Source: CAWGUU01 sp963825765
GTDB taxonomy: Bacteria > Actinomycetota > Acidimicrobiia > Acidimicrobiales > AC-14
Length of the DNA: 64,000 bases
Assembly (NCBI GenBank): GCA_963825765.1
Contig: CAWGUU010000003.1
Coordinates: 620,001-684,000 of the forward strand
Direction of reading: 5' to 3'
This document shows, piece after piece, positions 1 to 8,766 of the stretch. Each line of letters begins with the position of its first letter. Positions within the stretch are counted from its first letter, which is position 1. A model generated the notes under the pieces. That model was not told the origin of the DNA. It was given only the letters and a program-made list of their open reading frames with translations, and did no database searches. Position numbers and translations under genes: made by a program.

Positions 1-470
1 ACCTGCTGCGACAGGCGGTCGGCGCCGCGCCGACGATCCCCCTCGACCACGTGCTCCGCCCCAAGTGGCTGTTCGGCCAGACCCTCCACGAGGGCTGCGA
101 CAGGGCCGGCTACTACGAGCAGGGCGACTTCGCCATCGAGCTCGGGTCGCCCAAGTGCATCGTCAAGCTGGGCTGCTGGGGGCCGGTTGTCGACTGCAAC
201 GTGGGCAAGCGCGGGTGGATCAACGGCGTCGGAGGGTGCGCCAACGTGGGCGGCACCTGCATCGGCTGCACGATGCCCGGCTTTCCCGACAAGTTCCAGC
301 CCTTCCTCGACGAACCCCCCGGCGCCAAGATGTCGTCGTCGGCGGTGCTGCTCTACGGCAGGACGGTCCGGGCCCTGCGCAACGTCACCCGGGCCTCGAT
401 GAACGTCGAGCCCGAGGGCCGCGGCCCGGGCATGCCTCCTCAGCCGGCGCCGCAGCACCCCGCGACATGA
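1..470 (+). CDS. hhyS: [NiFe] hydrogenase small subunit, group 1h-like (5' end outside window)
   Basis: Only the C-terminal ~155 residues are present; the reading frame is open to the left edge. The visible part carries the Cys pattern that binds the medial and distal Fe-S clusters, including CWGPVVDCNVGKRGW and GGTCIGCTMPGFPDKF. In this family the small subunit passes electrons from the Ni-Fe site to the respiratory chain. The CIGCTMPGFPDKF stretch and the lack of a C-terminal membrane anchor fit the actinobacterial high-affinity H2 oxidisers (group 1h, earlier group 5). The stop overlaps the large-subunit start (ATGA at 467-470), so the two are translationally coupled. The subgroup is inferred from motifs, not from a tree. 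Confidence 0.93.
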   Translation, partial: LLRQAVGAAPTIPLDHVLRPKWLFGQTLHEGCDRAGYYEQGDFAIELGSPKCIVKLGCWGPVVDCNVGKRGWINGVGGCANVGGTCIGCTMPGFPDKFQPFLDEPPGAKMSSSAVLLYGRTVRALRNVTRASMNVEPEGRGPGMPPQPAPQHPAT

Positions 471-2239
471 CGGACCCCGGCGGCACGCAGTCCCACATCG
501 TCGACAAATCCTGGGACCCGATCACCCGCATCGTCGGCAGCCTCGGGATCCACGCCCGGATCGACTTCCGCCAGGGCACGGTCCTGCGCTGCCACTCGAC
601 GTCGTCGATCTTCCGTGGCTACAGCGTCTTCATGAAGGGCAAAGACCCCCGCGACGCCCACGTGATCACCAGCCGGATCTGCGGCATCTGCGGCGACAAC
701 CACGCCACGGCGTCGGTCTACGCCCAGCAGATGGCCTACGGGATCAAGCCGCCCCACCTGGCCGAGTGGATCATCAACCTGGCCGAGGCCGCCGAGTACA
801 TGTTCGACCACAACCTCTACCAGGAGAACCTGGTCGGCGTGGACTTCTGCGAGCGGATGGTGCGGGACACGAACAGCAGCGTCCTCGACCTGGCCGAGCG
901 GACCGAGGCCCCCCACGCCGGCGTCCACGGGTACCGCACGATCGCCGACATCATGCGGGCCTTCAACCCCATGGAGGGCGATCTCTACCTCGAGGCCCTC
1001 CACATGAGCCGGGTCACCAGGGAGATGTTCTGCCTGATGGAGGGTCGTCACGTCCACCCGTCGACCCTGTACCCGGGCGGTGTCGGCACCGTACCCAGCG
1101 TCCAGCTCTTCAACGACTACCTGGTCCGGCTGGTCAAGTACACCGAGCACCTCAAGCGCATGGTGCCCCTGCACGACGACCTGTTCGACTTCTTCTACGA
1201 CGCCCTGCCGGGCTACGAGGAGGTGGGCCGGCGGCGGGTGCTGCTCGGCTCGTGGGGGGCGTTCCAGGACCCCGACACCTGCGACTTCCGGTACGACCAC
1301 ATGACCGACTGGGGCCGGGACATGTTCGTCACCCCCGGGGTCGTCGTCGACGGCGAGCTCGTCACCACCGACCTTGTCGACATCAACCTGCGCATGCGGA
1401 TCCTGCTCGGCAGCTCGTTCTACGAGGACTGGCAGGACGGTGAGACCTTCGTCACCCACGACCCTCTCGGCAACCCCGTCGACCAGCGTCACCCGTGGAA
1501 CCAGACGACGGTGCCCCGGCCCCAGCTCCGAAACCTCGACGGCCGGTACACGTGGGTGATGTCGCCCCGCTGGCTCGAGCCCGGCACCGGCGAGCACCTG
1601 GCCCTCGACACCGGCGGCGGCGCCCTGGCCCGGCTCTGGGTGACGGCGCTGGCCGGGGTGGTCGACACGCCGCTCGTCACCGCCACCGGCGAGTCCGTGA
1701 AGATCCTCCTCCCCCGCACGGCACGGATGCCCGAAGCCGAGCTGGAGTGGCGGGTCCCGCAATGGTCGAACGCCATCGAGCGCGACAGGGCCCGCACCTA
1801 CTTCCAGGCCTACAGCGCGGCGATGGCGTTCCACTTCCTCGACAAGGCCATGACCGAGGTCAACGCCGGCCGGCTGGAGGTGTGGACGCCCTACCAGGTG
1901 CCCGACGATGCCGTGTCGTGCGGCTTCCACGAGGCGGTCCGCGGCCTCCTGTCGCACCACATGGTCATCCGCGACGGCAAGATCGCCAACTACCACCCGT
2001 ACCCGCCCACCTGCTGGAACGCCAGCCCGCGGGACTCCTTCGGCACCCCGGGGCCCTACGAGGACGCGGTGCAGGGGACGCCGATCTTCGAGGAGAACGG
2101 GCCCGACACGTTCAAGGGGATCGACATCATGCGGGTCGTCCGCAGCTTCGATCCGTGCCTGCCGTGCGGCGTCCACCTCTACCTCGGCCGGGGCCGGGTG
2201 ACCAGCCGCCGGCACTCCCCGGCCTCGTACCTGGACTGA
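467..2239 (+). CDS. hhyL: [NiFe] hydrogenase large subunit, group 1h-like
   Basis: 590 residues. The Ni-Fe site ligands are visible in both expected motifs: RICGICGDNH (Cys72, Cys75) and DPCLPCGVH (Cys564, Cys567). After His570 there is a 20-residue tail that the maturation endopeptidase would remove. The DPCLPCGVH form is typical of group 1h enzymes, which oxidise atmospheric H2 during starvation. The ATG at 467 overlaps the small-subunit stop; the open frame upstream of it is only a shadow of that gene. No maturation (hyp) gene lies in the window, so those must be elsewhere or to the left. A histidine kinase follows within about 15 bp. Confidence 0.95.
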   Translation: MTDPGGTQSHIVDKSWDPITRIVGSLGIHARIDFRQGTVLRCHSTSSIFRGYSVFMKGKDPRDAHVITSRICGICGDNHATASVYAQQMAYGIKPPHLAEWIINLAEAAEYMFDHNLYQENLVGVDFCERMVRDTNSSVLDLAERTEAPHAGVHGYRTIADIMRAFNPMEGDLYLEALHMSRVTREMFCLMEGRHVHPSTLYPGGVGTVPSVQLFNDYLVRLVKYTEHLKRMVPLHDDLFDFFYDALPGYEEVGRRRVLLGSWGAFQDPDTCDFRYDHMTDWGRDMFVTPGVVVDGELVTTDLVDINLRMRILLGSSFYEDWQDGETFVTHDPLGNPVDQRHPWNQTTVPRPQLRNLDGRYTWVMSPRWLEPGTGEHLALDTGGGALARLWVTALAGVVDTPLVTATGESVKILLPRTARMPEAELEWRVPQWSNAIERDRARTYFQAYSAAMAFHFLDKAMTEVNAGRLEVWTPYQVPDDAVSCGFHEAVRGLLSHHMVIRDGKIANYHPYPPTCWNASPRDSFGTPGPYEDAVQGTPIFEENGPDTFKGIDIMRVVRSFDPCLPCGVHLYLGRGRVTSRRHSPASYLD

Positions 2240-2253
2240 CGGCCATCTCCGAC

Positions 2254-3810
2254 TTGACGAGCGCGGAGATCGACCGGGCCGGCCTGGAGCGGCAGCTGGA
2301 GGAGCTGGCGGTGGCGGACGGCGACGCCCTGGAGGTGCTCCTGCGCCTGGGTGAGGCGGTGTTCCCGGGAATGGGCACGGGGGACACGGTGCACCTGGAG
2401 TGGCCGGCCCCGAGCCCGGCGCAGCCCTTGGGGGCTGCGGAGGTGGGCGGCGCCAGTTCCAAAGCCAGTGCCGGTGCCGGTGCCGCGGCCTGGGACGGTG
2501 GCACGGACGGTCGGGCCGGCGAGGGCCTCGCCGATCACGACCGCCTGGTGTCCCAGGTCCGGGAGTCGGAGGCCAGGTTCCGTTCGCTCGTCGAGCAGCT
2601 GCCGGCCGTCGTGTTCCACGCCGCCCTGGGCGAGCAGGACAACGAGGTCTACGTCAGCCCCCAGATCGAGGCGCTGCTCGGATTCACCCAGCGCGAGTGG
2701 CTCACCAATCCCCTGCTCTGGTACTCCCAGCTCCATCCCGACGACCACGACGTGGTCATCGAGGCGTTCACCAGGGGGATCCAGACCGGCGGGCCGTTCC
2801 GGGCCGAGGTCCGCTTCTTCTCCCGTGACGGCAAGGAGGTGTGGATCCTCGGCGAGGCCCGCCTCATGCGGGACGACCAGGGCCGCCTCGCCTACTTCCA
2901 GGGAGTCGGCTTCGACATCACGCCGTCGAAGCGGGCCCAGGAGGAACTGGCCCTCGCCGAGAGGGCCAAGGCCGAGGCGGCTCGGCTGCGGGCCGACGCC
3001 TACTCCGCCGCCAACGTCGAGCTGGCCGAGCTCAACGAGCAGCTCCGCCAGGCCGAGGCGATCCAACGGGCGCTGCTCGCCCGGGAACACGACGTGGTCG
3101 AGCGGCTGACCCAGCTCGACAGGGACAAGACCGACTTCGTGTCCAGCGTCACCCACGAGCTGCGCACGCCGGTGACCAGCATGCTCGGCTACCTCGAGCT
3201 GCTCGACGACGGCGACGCGGGGCCCCTCAACCCGGACCAGAAGCGGATGCTCGAGGCCATCGGCCGCAACAGCCGGCGCCTCCTGAGCCGGATCGAGGAC
3301 CTGCTCACCGTCTCGGGCGTGGAGGCGGGGGCCATGCGGCTGCGGCCGGCACCGCTGTCGGTGCGCGCCCTTGTCGACTCCGCCACCAGCGCCATGGTGC
3401 CGGCCTTGCGGGGTCGCGACCTGACGCTGACGGTCGACGTGCCCGACGACATGGACACGATCGTCGGCGACGCCGAGAAGCTCGACCGCGTGCTGATCAA
3501 CCTGCTCAGCAACGCCATCAAGTTCACCCCCGACGGCGGAAGCATCACCCTCCGGGCCCGTCGAGATGCCGACAATCTGACGATCACCGTGGCCGACACG
3601 GGCGTGGGCATACCCGTGGACGAGCAGCCCCGGGTCTTCGAGCGGTTCTTCAGGTCGTCCACCGCCCAGGAGCTGGCCGTCGCCGGCACCGGCCTGGGTC
3701 TGGTGATCGTCCAGGGGATCGTCGCCCTGCACGGGGGCTCCATCTCCCTGGAATCGCTGCCGGGAGTGGGCACCGCCGTCACCGTCGTCCTCCCCGTCAC
3801 CCAGGGATGA
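2254..3810 (+). CDS. PAS-domain sensor histidine kinase
   Basis: About 518 residues, no membrane segment. An N-terminal Ala/Gly-rich region is followed by a PAS/PAC domain (residues ~104-227), a long coiled coil (~230-295), an H-box with THELRTP (His301), and a HATPase_c domain with N box (NLLSNAIKF), G1 (DTGVGIP) and G2 (GTGLGL). It should sense a cytoplasmic signal and phosphorylate a partner, most simply the response regulator at 3965. There is no in-frame ATG or GTG near the hydrogenase stop; TTG at 2254 is my best guess, with CTG at 2236 possible. The close spacing to hhyL suggests one transcript and redox or hydrogenase-linked control; that link is inferred. Confidence 0.88.
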   Translation: MTSAEIDRAGLERQLEELAVADGDALEVLLRLGEAVFPGMGTGDTVHLEWPAPSPAQPLGAAEVGGASSKASAGAGAAAWDGGTDGRAGEGLADHDRLVSQVRESEARFRSLVEQLPAVVFHAALGEQDNEVYVSPQIEALLGFTQREWLTNPLLWYSQLHPDDHDVVIEAFTRGIQTGGPFRAEVRFFSRDGKEVWILGEARLMRDDQGRLAYFQGVGFDITPSKRAQEELALAERAKAEAARLRADAYSAANVELAELNEQLRQAEAIQRALLAREHDVVERLTQLDRDKTDFVSSVTHELRTPVTSMLGYLELLDDGDAGPLNPDQKRMLEAIGRNSRRLLSRIEDLLTVSGVEAGAMRLRPAPLSVRALVDSATSAMVPALRGRDLTLTVDVPDDMDTIVGDAEKLDRVLINLLSNAIKFTPDGGSITLRARRDADNLTITVADTGVGIPVDEQPRVFERFFRSSTAQELAVAGTGLGLVIVQGIVALHGGSISLESLPGVGTAVTVVLPVTQG

Positions 3811-3964
3811 GCCGAACCGCTCAAGCCGAAGTCGTCGCCGGCCGAGAAATCGACAAGACCGGTAGTAGGCGAGGTCTCGCGGGCGCTGCTTCAGGTGAGG
3901 ACGGCAGATGTCGATACATACTGGAGAACAGGCCATCAGTCCCGCCCTCAGAGGAGCAGCTGGC

Positions 3965-4366
3965 ATGAAGACCGTGCTGGTCGTCGATGACGACGCCGAC
4001 ATCCGAGAGCTGCTGGTCTGGAAGCTGACACAGGCCGGCTACGGCACCATGGACGAGGCCGACGGCGACGCCGGGCTGGCCGCCGCCTCGGGCGCCTCCC
4101 AGAAGGCCTGGGGGGTCAGGCCCGACCTCGTGCTGCTCGACTGGACGATGCCCAAGAAGAGCGGCATCGAGGTGTGCAGAGCCCTCCGTGACGACCCCTC
4201 GACCGCGTCCATCCCGATCATCCTCCTCACCGCCAAGGCCCAGGAGGCCGAGGTGGAACGGGGTTTCGCGGCGGGGGCCGACGACTACATCGTCAAGCCC
4301 TTCAGCCCCCGAGAGATGCTTCGACGGGTCGGCGCCGTCCTGGCGAGGACCGACGCTCCACAGTGA
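3965..4366 (+). CDS. single-domain (CheY-like) response regulator
   Basis: 133 residues forming only a receiver domain: acidic cluster DDD at 8-10, phospho-acceptor Asp59 in LVLLDWTMP, the conserved Thr in ILLTAK and Lys in IVKPFSP. There is no output domain, so it must act by protein contact or as a phosphorelay step. ATG 3965 places the receiver at its usual N-terminus; an upstream in-frame start at 3908 would add 19 unrelated residues. It lies 154 bp after the kinase and overlaps the next gene by GTGA (4363-4366), consistent with an operon. Confidence 0.9.
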   Translation: MKTVLVVDDDADIRELLVWKLTQAGYGTMDEADGDAGLAAASGASQKAWGVRPDLVLLDWTMPKKSGIEVCRALRDDPSTASIPIILLTAKAQEAEVERGFAAGADDYIVKPFSPREMLRRVGAVLARTDAPQ

Positions 4367-5413
4367 GCTTCCTGAGCATCGTCGCGGTGTTCTTCGTCTT
4401 GGCGTTGAGCTCGCTCGCGGCCGCCATCATCCTCGTGGCCTGGCGCCACCGCCGGGATCGGCACATGGAGCGGGAAGCGGCGGTGCGCACCGCGCTGTTC
4501 CGGACGCTCCAGGAGCCTGCCCGCTCCGACGAGTTCGTCGGCGCCCTGGTCCCCTCCGACGGGCCGATCCTGGAAGCCAAGGCGCGCCGGCTCCTCGCCG
4601 GCCTCAAGGGTGAGGACCGTGAGACCCTCGCCCGACTGCTCGAGAGCCGCGGCGCGGTGTCCGCCGCCCGCCGGCAGTGCAGGAGCCACCGGGCGGAGTC
4701 GAGGTCGGCTGCCTGCCAGCTCCTCGGCGACGCCGGATTCCGCCTTCGCCGTGCTCGACCTGGTCCCCCTGCTCGACGACCGCAGCCTCGCCGTCCGCCT
4801 CGACGCGGCCAAGGCCCTCGGGCGCCTCGGCCAGGCCAGCGCGGTGGCACCGCTGCTCGGCGCCGTCAAGGGGCGCCACCCCATCCCCGTCGACGTGGTG
4901 GCCGACGCCGTCGAGCAGATCCGTGAGTGCCCGGTGTCCCTGCTGCGCCAGTGCATCCTCGACCCGTCGGCATCCACCCGGGCCGTCGGCGCCGAGCTCC
5001 TCGGCCGTCTCCAGGTCCTGGAGGCGATCGGCGACCTGATCGACGTCCTGGAGGGCGACCCCGCCCCCCACGTCAGGGTCCGGGCGGCGCGCGCCCTCGG
5101 TCGCCTGGAGTCGCCGCGAGCCATCAAACCGCTGCTGGCGTGCCTGGAATCGGGATCGCCGTCGCTGCGGGCGGAGACGGCGTCGGCGCTGGGACGCCTC
5201 GGCTCCCCCGCCGCCATCCCCGAGCTGCGGATGATGCTCCTCGGCCCGTCGGCGCGGATGAGCGAGCTGGCGGGCCAGGCGCTGGCCACGATCGTGCCCC
5301 AGGGCCTCGCCGCGCTGGAGGACATCGCCGACGACGAGGGCCACGACGCCGCCCTTGTCGCCCGCAAGGTCCTCGCCGCCCGCCACCGCCGCGGGGTCAC
5401 GGCCCCCGGCTGA
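4363..5413 (+). pseudogene. membrane-anchored HEAT-repeat protein, disrupted by a +1 frameshift
   Basis: The gene starts with GTG overlapping the receiver stop. It encodes a transmembrane helix (residues ~4-27), a basic stretch and an alpha-helical region, then loses frame near 4735-4745. From there frame 2 continues the protein with HEAT/PBS-lyase-like repeats (pattern DxxxxVRxxAAxALGRLxxxxAIxPLL) to the stop at 5411. The 1051-bp span is one base longer than a multiple of three, as expected for a single inserted base. Such proteins usually act as scaffolds or phycobilin-lyase-like partners; the specific role here is unknown. The indel could be a real mutation or a sequencing error; the second half still looks under coding constraint. 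Confidence 0.75.
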
Positions 5414-5427
5414 CCTGCCTCCCGGCG

Positions 5428-6150
5428 GTGCCGTCGATCTTCCGCCTCGACGTCGCCCTCCCGGAGGCGCCGATGGCACTCGCCCGGCTGCACCGCACGC
5501 TGGAAGTCGGCGCGTGCGTCACCCTCGCCCTGCGACCTCGGGACGGCCGGTGGGAGCCCGACGCCGCCGCCGACCTGGTCGGCGGAGCCGGCTTCGACCT
5601 GGTGGCGCCGGTCGCGGGTCCCGACGTGGCCGCCCGGCGGGCCCGCACCCTGCCCGACACGGTGGGACCGGGCATGCGGGTGCTGGTGTGCGGCCTCAAC
5701 CCCAGCCTGGTGGCGGCCGACGCCGGTTTCGGCTACGCCGGCGCCACCAACCGGTTCTGGCGGGCGGTCACCGAGGCCGGGCTGGTCACCAGGCCCCGCG
5801 ACCCTTTCGCGGCCCTGGAGGACGACGGCATGGGGATGACCGACCTGGTCAAGCGGGCCACCCCCTCGGCGTCCGACCTCGACCGGCAGGAGTACGTCGA
5901 CGGCGCGGCGCGGGTACGGCGCCTGGCCGACCGCCTGCGGCCGGGCCTCGTCCTCTTCGTCGGCCTTGCCGGCTGGCGGGCGGCGGTGGACAGGCGGGCC
6001 CTCCCGGGGCTGCAGCCCGAGCCCTTCGGCGGCGTGCCGGCCTACGTCATGCCGTCGACCAGCGGGCGCAACGCGTCGACCTCCTTCGCCGAGCTCGTCG
6101 ACCACGGCCGCGCCGCGGCGGGGTCGGTGTCAGGGCCCGCGAGCCCCTAG
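5428..6150 (+). CDS. Mug/TDG-type mismatch DNA glycosylase with a partial methyltransferase-like N-terminus
   Basis: 240 residues from GTG 5428. The C-terminal ~160 residues carry the Mug/TDG signatures: MRVLVCGLNPSLVAAD (catalytic-loop GLNPS), GATNRFWRA, and MPSTSGRNAS (the PSxSGxN intercalation loop). The family removes uracil or thymine from G:U/G:T mispairs. The first ~80 residues (APMALARLHRTLE, ADLVGGAGFD) look like the last third of a class I SAM methyltransferase, a fusion seen in some actinobacterial homologues; here the SAM-binding half is absent. It follows the HEAT gene by 14 bp. The glycosylase assignment is firm; the N-terminal reading is tentative. Confidence 0.82.
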   Translation: MPSIFRLDVALPEAPMALARLHRTLEVGACVTLALRPRDGRWEPDAAADLVGGAGFDLVAPVAGPDVAARRARTLPDTVGPGMRVLVCGLNPSLVAADAGFGYAGATNRFWRAVTEAGLVTRPRDPFAALEDDGMGMTDLVKRATPSASDLDRQEYVDGAARVRRLADRLRPGLVLFVGLAGWRAAVDRRALPGLQPEPFGGVPAYVMPSTSGRNASTSFAELVDHGRAAAGSVSGPASP

Positions 6151-6160
6151 CGTCGTCGGG

Positions 6161-6907
6161 ATGGCCGACGAGGGATCCGCCGAGGACCAGGACGTGGACG
6201 GGCCCGACGTCGAAGGGGAGACCGGCATCCCAACCAGGCCGAAGCCTTCCCGCAGGACCCTGCTGCTCCTGGTCGTGCCCATCCTCGTCATTGTGGCCTC
6301 GGGCTTCGTCGCCAACGCCTTCTTCCCCACGCTGTCGACCAAACACCCGCTGCTTCTCATCGCCCTCGACGCCCGGAACCGGTTCCTGATCCTCGCCCGC
6401 GACGTCGACCTGGTGCCGTTCGTGGTCGTCGCCGTGCTCCGGCGCAGCCTCAGCGACCCGCTCTTCTACCTGCTCGGCCGGTTCTACGGCGACAACGCCG
6501 TGCGTTGGCTGGAGAAGAAGGGCGGTGGCGGCCAGCTCGTCGTCATCACCGAGAAGCTGTTCAAGAAGGCGTCGTACCCGATGGTCTTCCTCTTCCCCGG
6601 CGCCGTCGTGTGCGCCCTCGCCGGGACCACCGGCATGAACCCGGTGGCGTTCGTCGCCTGCAACCTGGCTGGCACCGTCACCGCGGTGATGGCGGTGCGC
6701 ATCTTCAGCGCCAGCATCGCCAGCCCGGTGGAGGGCCTCCTCGGATTCTTCCGCCGGAACCTGGTGCTCACCACGTCGATCACCGTCGCCCTGGTCGTGC
6801 TGTCGCTGCTGCTCAACTGGTACCTAGGCAAGCTCGACGCCCTCGAGCTGGACAAGATCGAGGAGGACCTGGAAGGTAATGGGGACGACGAGGAGCCCGG
6901 CCCGTAG
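6161..6907 (+). CDS. DedA/VTT-family membrane protein
   Basis: 248 residues. A charged Asp/Glu-rich N-terminus (~30 residues) is followed by hydrophobic segments near 35-55 and 78-95, the VTT-type motif DPLFYLLGRFYGDNAVRWLE, two membrane spans (~140-185), a last span (~200-222) and an acidic tail. DedA/VTT proteins are linked to lipid scrambling and envelope homeostasis; no substrate can be read here. ATG 6161 follows the glycosylase stop by about 10 bp. It is convergent with the gene at 6928 and shares an inverted repeat with it. Confidence 0.75.
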   Translation: MADEGSAEDQDVDGPDVEGETGIPTRPKPSRRTLLLLVVPILVIVASGFVANAFFPTLSTKHPLLLIALDARNRFLILARDVDLVPFVVVAVLRRSLSDPLFYLLGRFYGDNAVRWLEKKGGGGQLVVITEKLFKKASYPMVFLFPGAVVCALAGTTGMNPVAFVACNLAGTVTAVMAVRIFSASIASPVEGLLGFFRRNLVLTTSITVALVVLSLLLNWYLGKLDALELDKIEEDLEGNGDDEEPGP

Positions 6908-6919
6908 CCCGGCGCCTAC

Positions 6920-6953
6920 AGCTGCGGCTACTCGCTGAGCCGGCGCCGCAGCT
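6920..6953. terminator. inverted repeat between convergent genes, possible bidirectional terminator
   Basis: Perfect 9-bp arms, AGCTGCGGC at 6920-6928 and GCCGCAGCT at 6945-6953, flank a 16-nt loop just after the DedA-like stop and over the last codons of the convergent gene. There is no T tract, so Rho-independent activity is uncertain. Confidence 0.35.
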
Positions 6954-7590
6954 CCACGTAGACGGTCGGCCCGACGATGGCCTCGAGCTCCTCGCCCATC
7001 GAGTCGACGACGCGCCGCTCGCCGACGTAGGCCCGGTCGCCCTCGGTGCAGCACCAGGCCATGGTCTCGCCCTCCGCCGCCCAGTCGCGGCGCTCCCACC
7101 GGCGCACGGTGGCCACCTCGGTTTCGCCCTCGCCCGGCTCCCAGTCGACCTTGACGGGAAACTGCCAGCACACCGACGGCTTCCACACCGTCGGAGACTC
7201 CCCGGACCGCTCCGCCTCCAGGTGCAGCGCGCAGCCCGCGCCGCCCGGGAAGCCCGGTCGGTTCAGGAAGATGCACGCCCCGTCGACAACCCGGGTGCTG
7301 GAGCAGGTGTCGTCGCCGAACACGCCGTGCTCCCGAGCCTCGGCGTGGTGCTCGAACCGGGCAGGGTCGAGCGTTGCCGCCAGGGCGCCGATGGTGCGCG
7401 ACTCGTCCTCGCCGTCGAGGTCCGCACCTATCGAGCAGCAGCCGTGACCCAGGTGTTCGGCCGGCTCTGGAAGGATGCCCAGGCAGCCACGGCCCCAGAT
7501 GCACGTCCAGTTCGAGGTCAGGAAGGACGCGTCGAAGCGCCACACCGTGTCTCCGTCCTCGATCTCCTCCATCGCAGGCTCGTGGCGCAT
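6928..7590 (-). CDS. conserved Cys-rich protein, possible metal or Fe-S binder
   Basis: 220 residues from ATG 7590; a TTG at 7647 would add 19 residues and is less likely. Cysteines are arranged in several short groups: TCIWGRGCLG, HGCCSIGAD, DTCSS, GACIF, AGCALH, SVCWQF and WCC. The pattern resembles the YkgJ/DUF3109-type zinc or iron-sulfur proteins but I cannot assign a family with certainty. No signal peptide or membrane span is seen. It faces away from the lipoprotein gene at 7669, sharing a 78-bp divergent promoter region. Confidence 0.7.
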   Translation of the reverse strand: MRHEPAMEEIEDGDTVWRFDASFLTSNWTCIWGRGCLGILPEPAEHLGHGCCSIGADLDGEDESRTIGALAATLDPARFEHHAEAREHGVFGDDTCSSTRVVDGACIFLNRPGFPGGAGCALHLEAERSGESPTVWKPSVCWQFPVKVDWEPGEGETEVATVRRWERRDWAAEGETMAWCCTEGDRAYVGERRVVDSMGEELEAIVGPTVYVELRRRLSE

Positions 7591-7668
7591 TCGATGCAAC
7601 GGTAGCGTCGTGATTTTGGCCTTGGCCTCAAGGGGTGACCGCGACAACTCCTGACACAGGAGGGTCGC

Positions 7669-8676
7669 GTGGGCAGGAAACCGTGGTTGGACGAGGCGGT
7701 CGTAGCCGTCGCACTCGTGGCGGCGGCGTGCGGCGGGACCACGCCGACGGCCGGTCCGCCGGTTCCCTGGACCGGTGCCCGCGCCCTCACCGCCAGGGAG
7801 GACGGTCCGCGCTACGTGGCCACCGACGGCACCAGGGTGTTCTTCACGACGGGTCGCACCCAGGTCGGCGAGAACGCCCTGCGGGTGGCGTCGCTCGACG
7901 GGGCCGAGGCGGCGTCGCGCCTGGTGGCGACCACACCGGGCGGGCGGATCCCGAACGGCAACGTGGCCCTCGACGGGGACACGGTCTACGTCGCCGCCGA
8001 CTTCGGCATCGTGCGCATGCCCGCCGCCGGCGGCGAGGCCACCGTGGTGGTCGACGGTCGGCCGGGCTCCGTAGACGACGTCGTCGCCACCGACACCGAC
8101 CTGTGGTGGACGACGTGGGTGTTCGACACCCCGAAGCGGTGCGAGGTGGCCCGCATGCCGAAGACCGGTGGTCCCGTCGAGGTCCTGGCGGTCGACGTCG
8201 CCTCCGGGCTGGGCCGGCCCTACCCCGACGGCGACACCGCCCTCCTGGCCAGCCCCAAGGGCGTCCTGCGGGTGGCCGCGGGCGAGGCGCCCGAGGTGGT
8301 GGCCGGCTCGGACCTGGTCGGTGGGGCGGTGACCGGCCTGGCGATGGACGACGACGCGGCTCTACGTCCTCGTCGCCGGCGGCAGGCACCGGCTGCTCGC
8401 CATCCCCCGGGCCGGCGGCGCCCCGGTCGAGCTGGCCGACGACGTGAACTCCGACGCCGACCTCGCCGTCGTCGGCGACGAGGTCCTGTTCTTCCGCTCG
8501 GTGGGCGGGGTGGGGTCGGGCGGTCGCGCCAAGCTGCAGGCGGTGCCGGTGACCGGAGGCGCCGAGCGCACCGTCTCGTCCGGGACCTACGCCAACGGCG
8601 ACCTGGCCGCGGTCGACGGCGACGAGTGGTCTTCTCCGCCGACGACCAGGTGTGGGTGGCGTCGGTCCGGGGATAG
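7669..8676 (+). pseudogene. beta-propeller-like lipoprotein with two compensating frameshifts
   Basis: GTG 7669 starts a signal peptide ending in a lipobox-like VAAAC (Cys25 or so), then repeats of the type DGTRVFFTT / GDTVYVAAD / DTDLWWTT that suggest a propeller fold. The frame moves from 1 to 2 near 8358 (an extra base in GCGGCTCTAC) and back to 1 near 8633 (a missing G in GACGAGTGGTC). Frame 2 between these points reads YVLVAGG...GDEVLFFRSVGG, and frame 1 resumes as VVFSADDQVWVASVRG. Repaired length is about 335 residues. Either the gene decayed or the assembly carries two indels. The function is unknown; it precedes a sugar-importer operon by 90 bp. Confidence 0.7.
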
Positions 8677-8766
8677 CGGACCGGCAAAAGAGGTACTTCT
8701 CCCGGCGAGGTCGTCGGTCTAGCGTTTCTCCCGAGCCAGCAGCCCGGCGACCCAGGGGGGAACACC

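Noticed and set aside
440..2215. Long minus-strand open frame over the hydrogenase large subunit
   Set aside because: Antisense shadow; the plus strand carries the complete Ni-Fe motifs.
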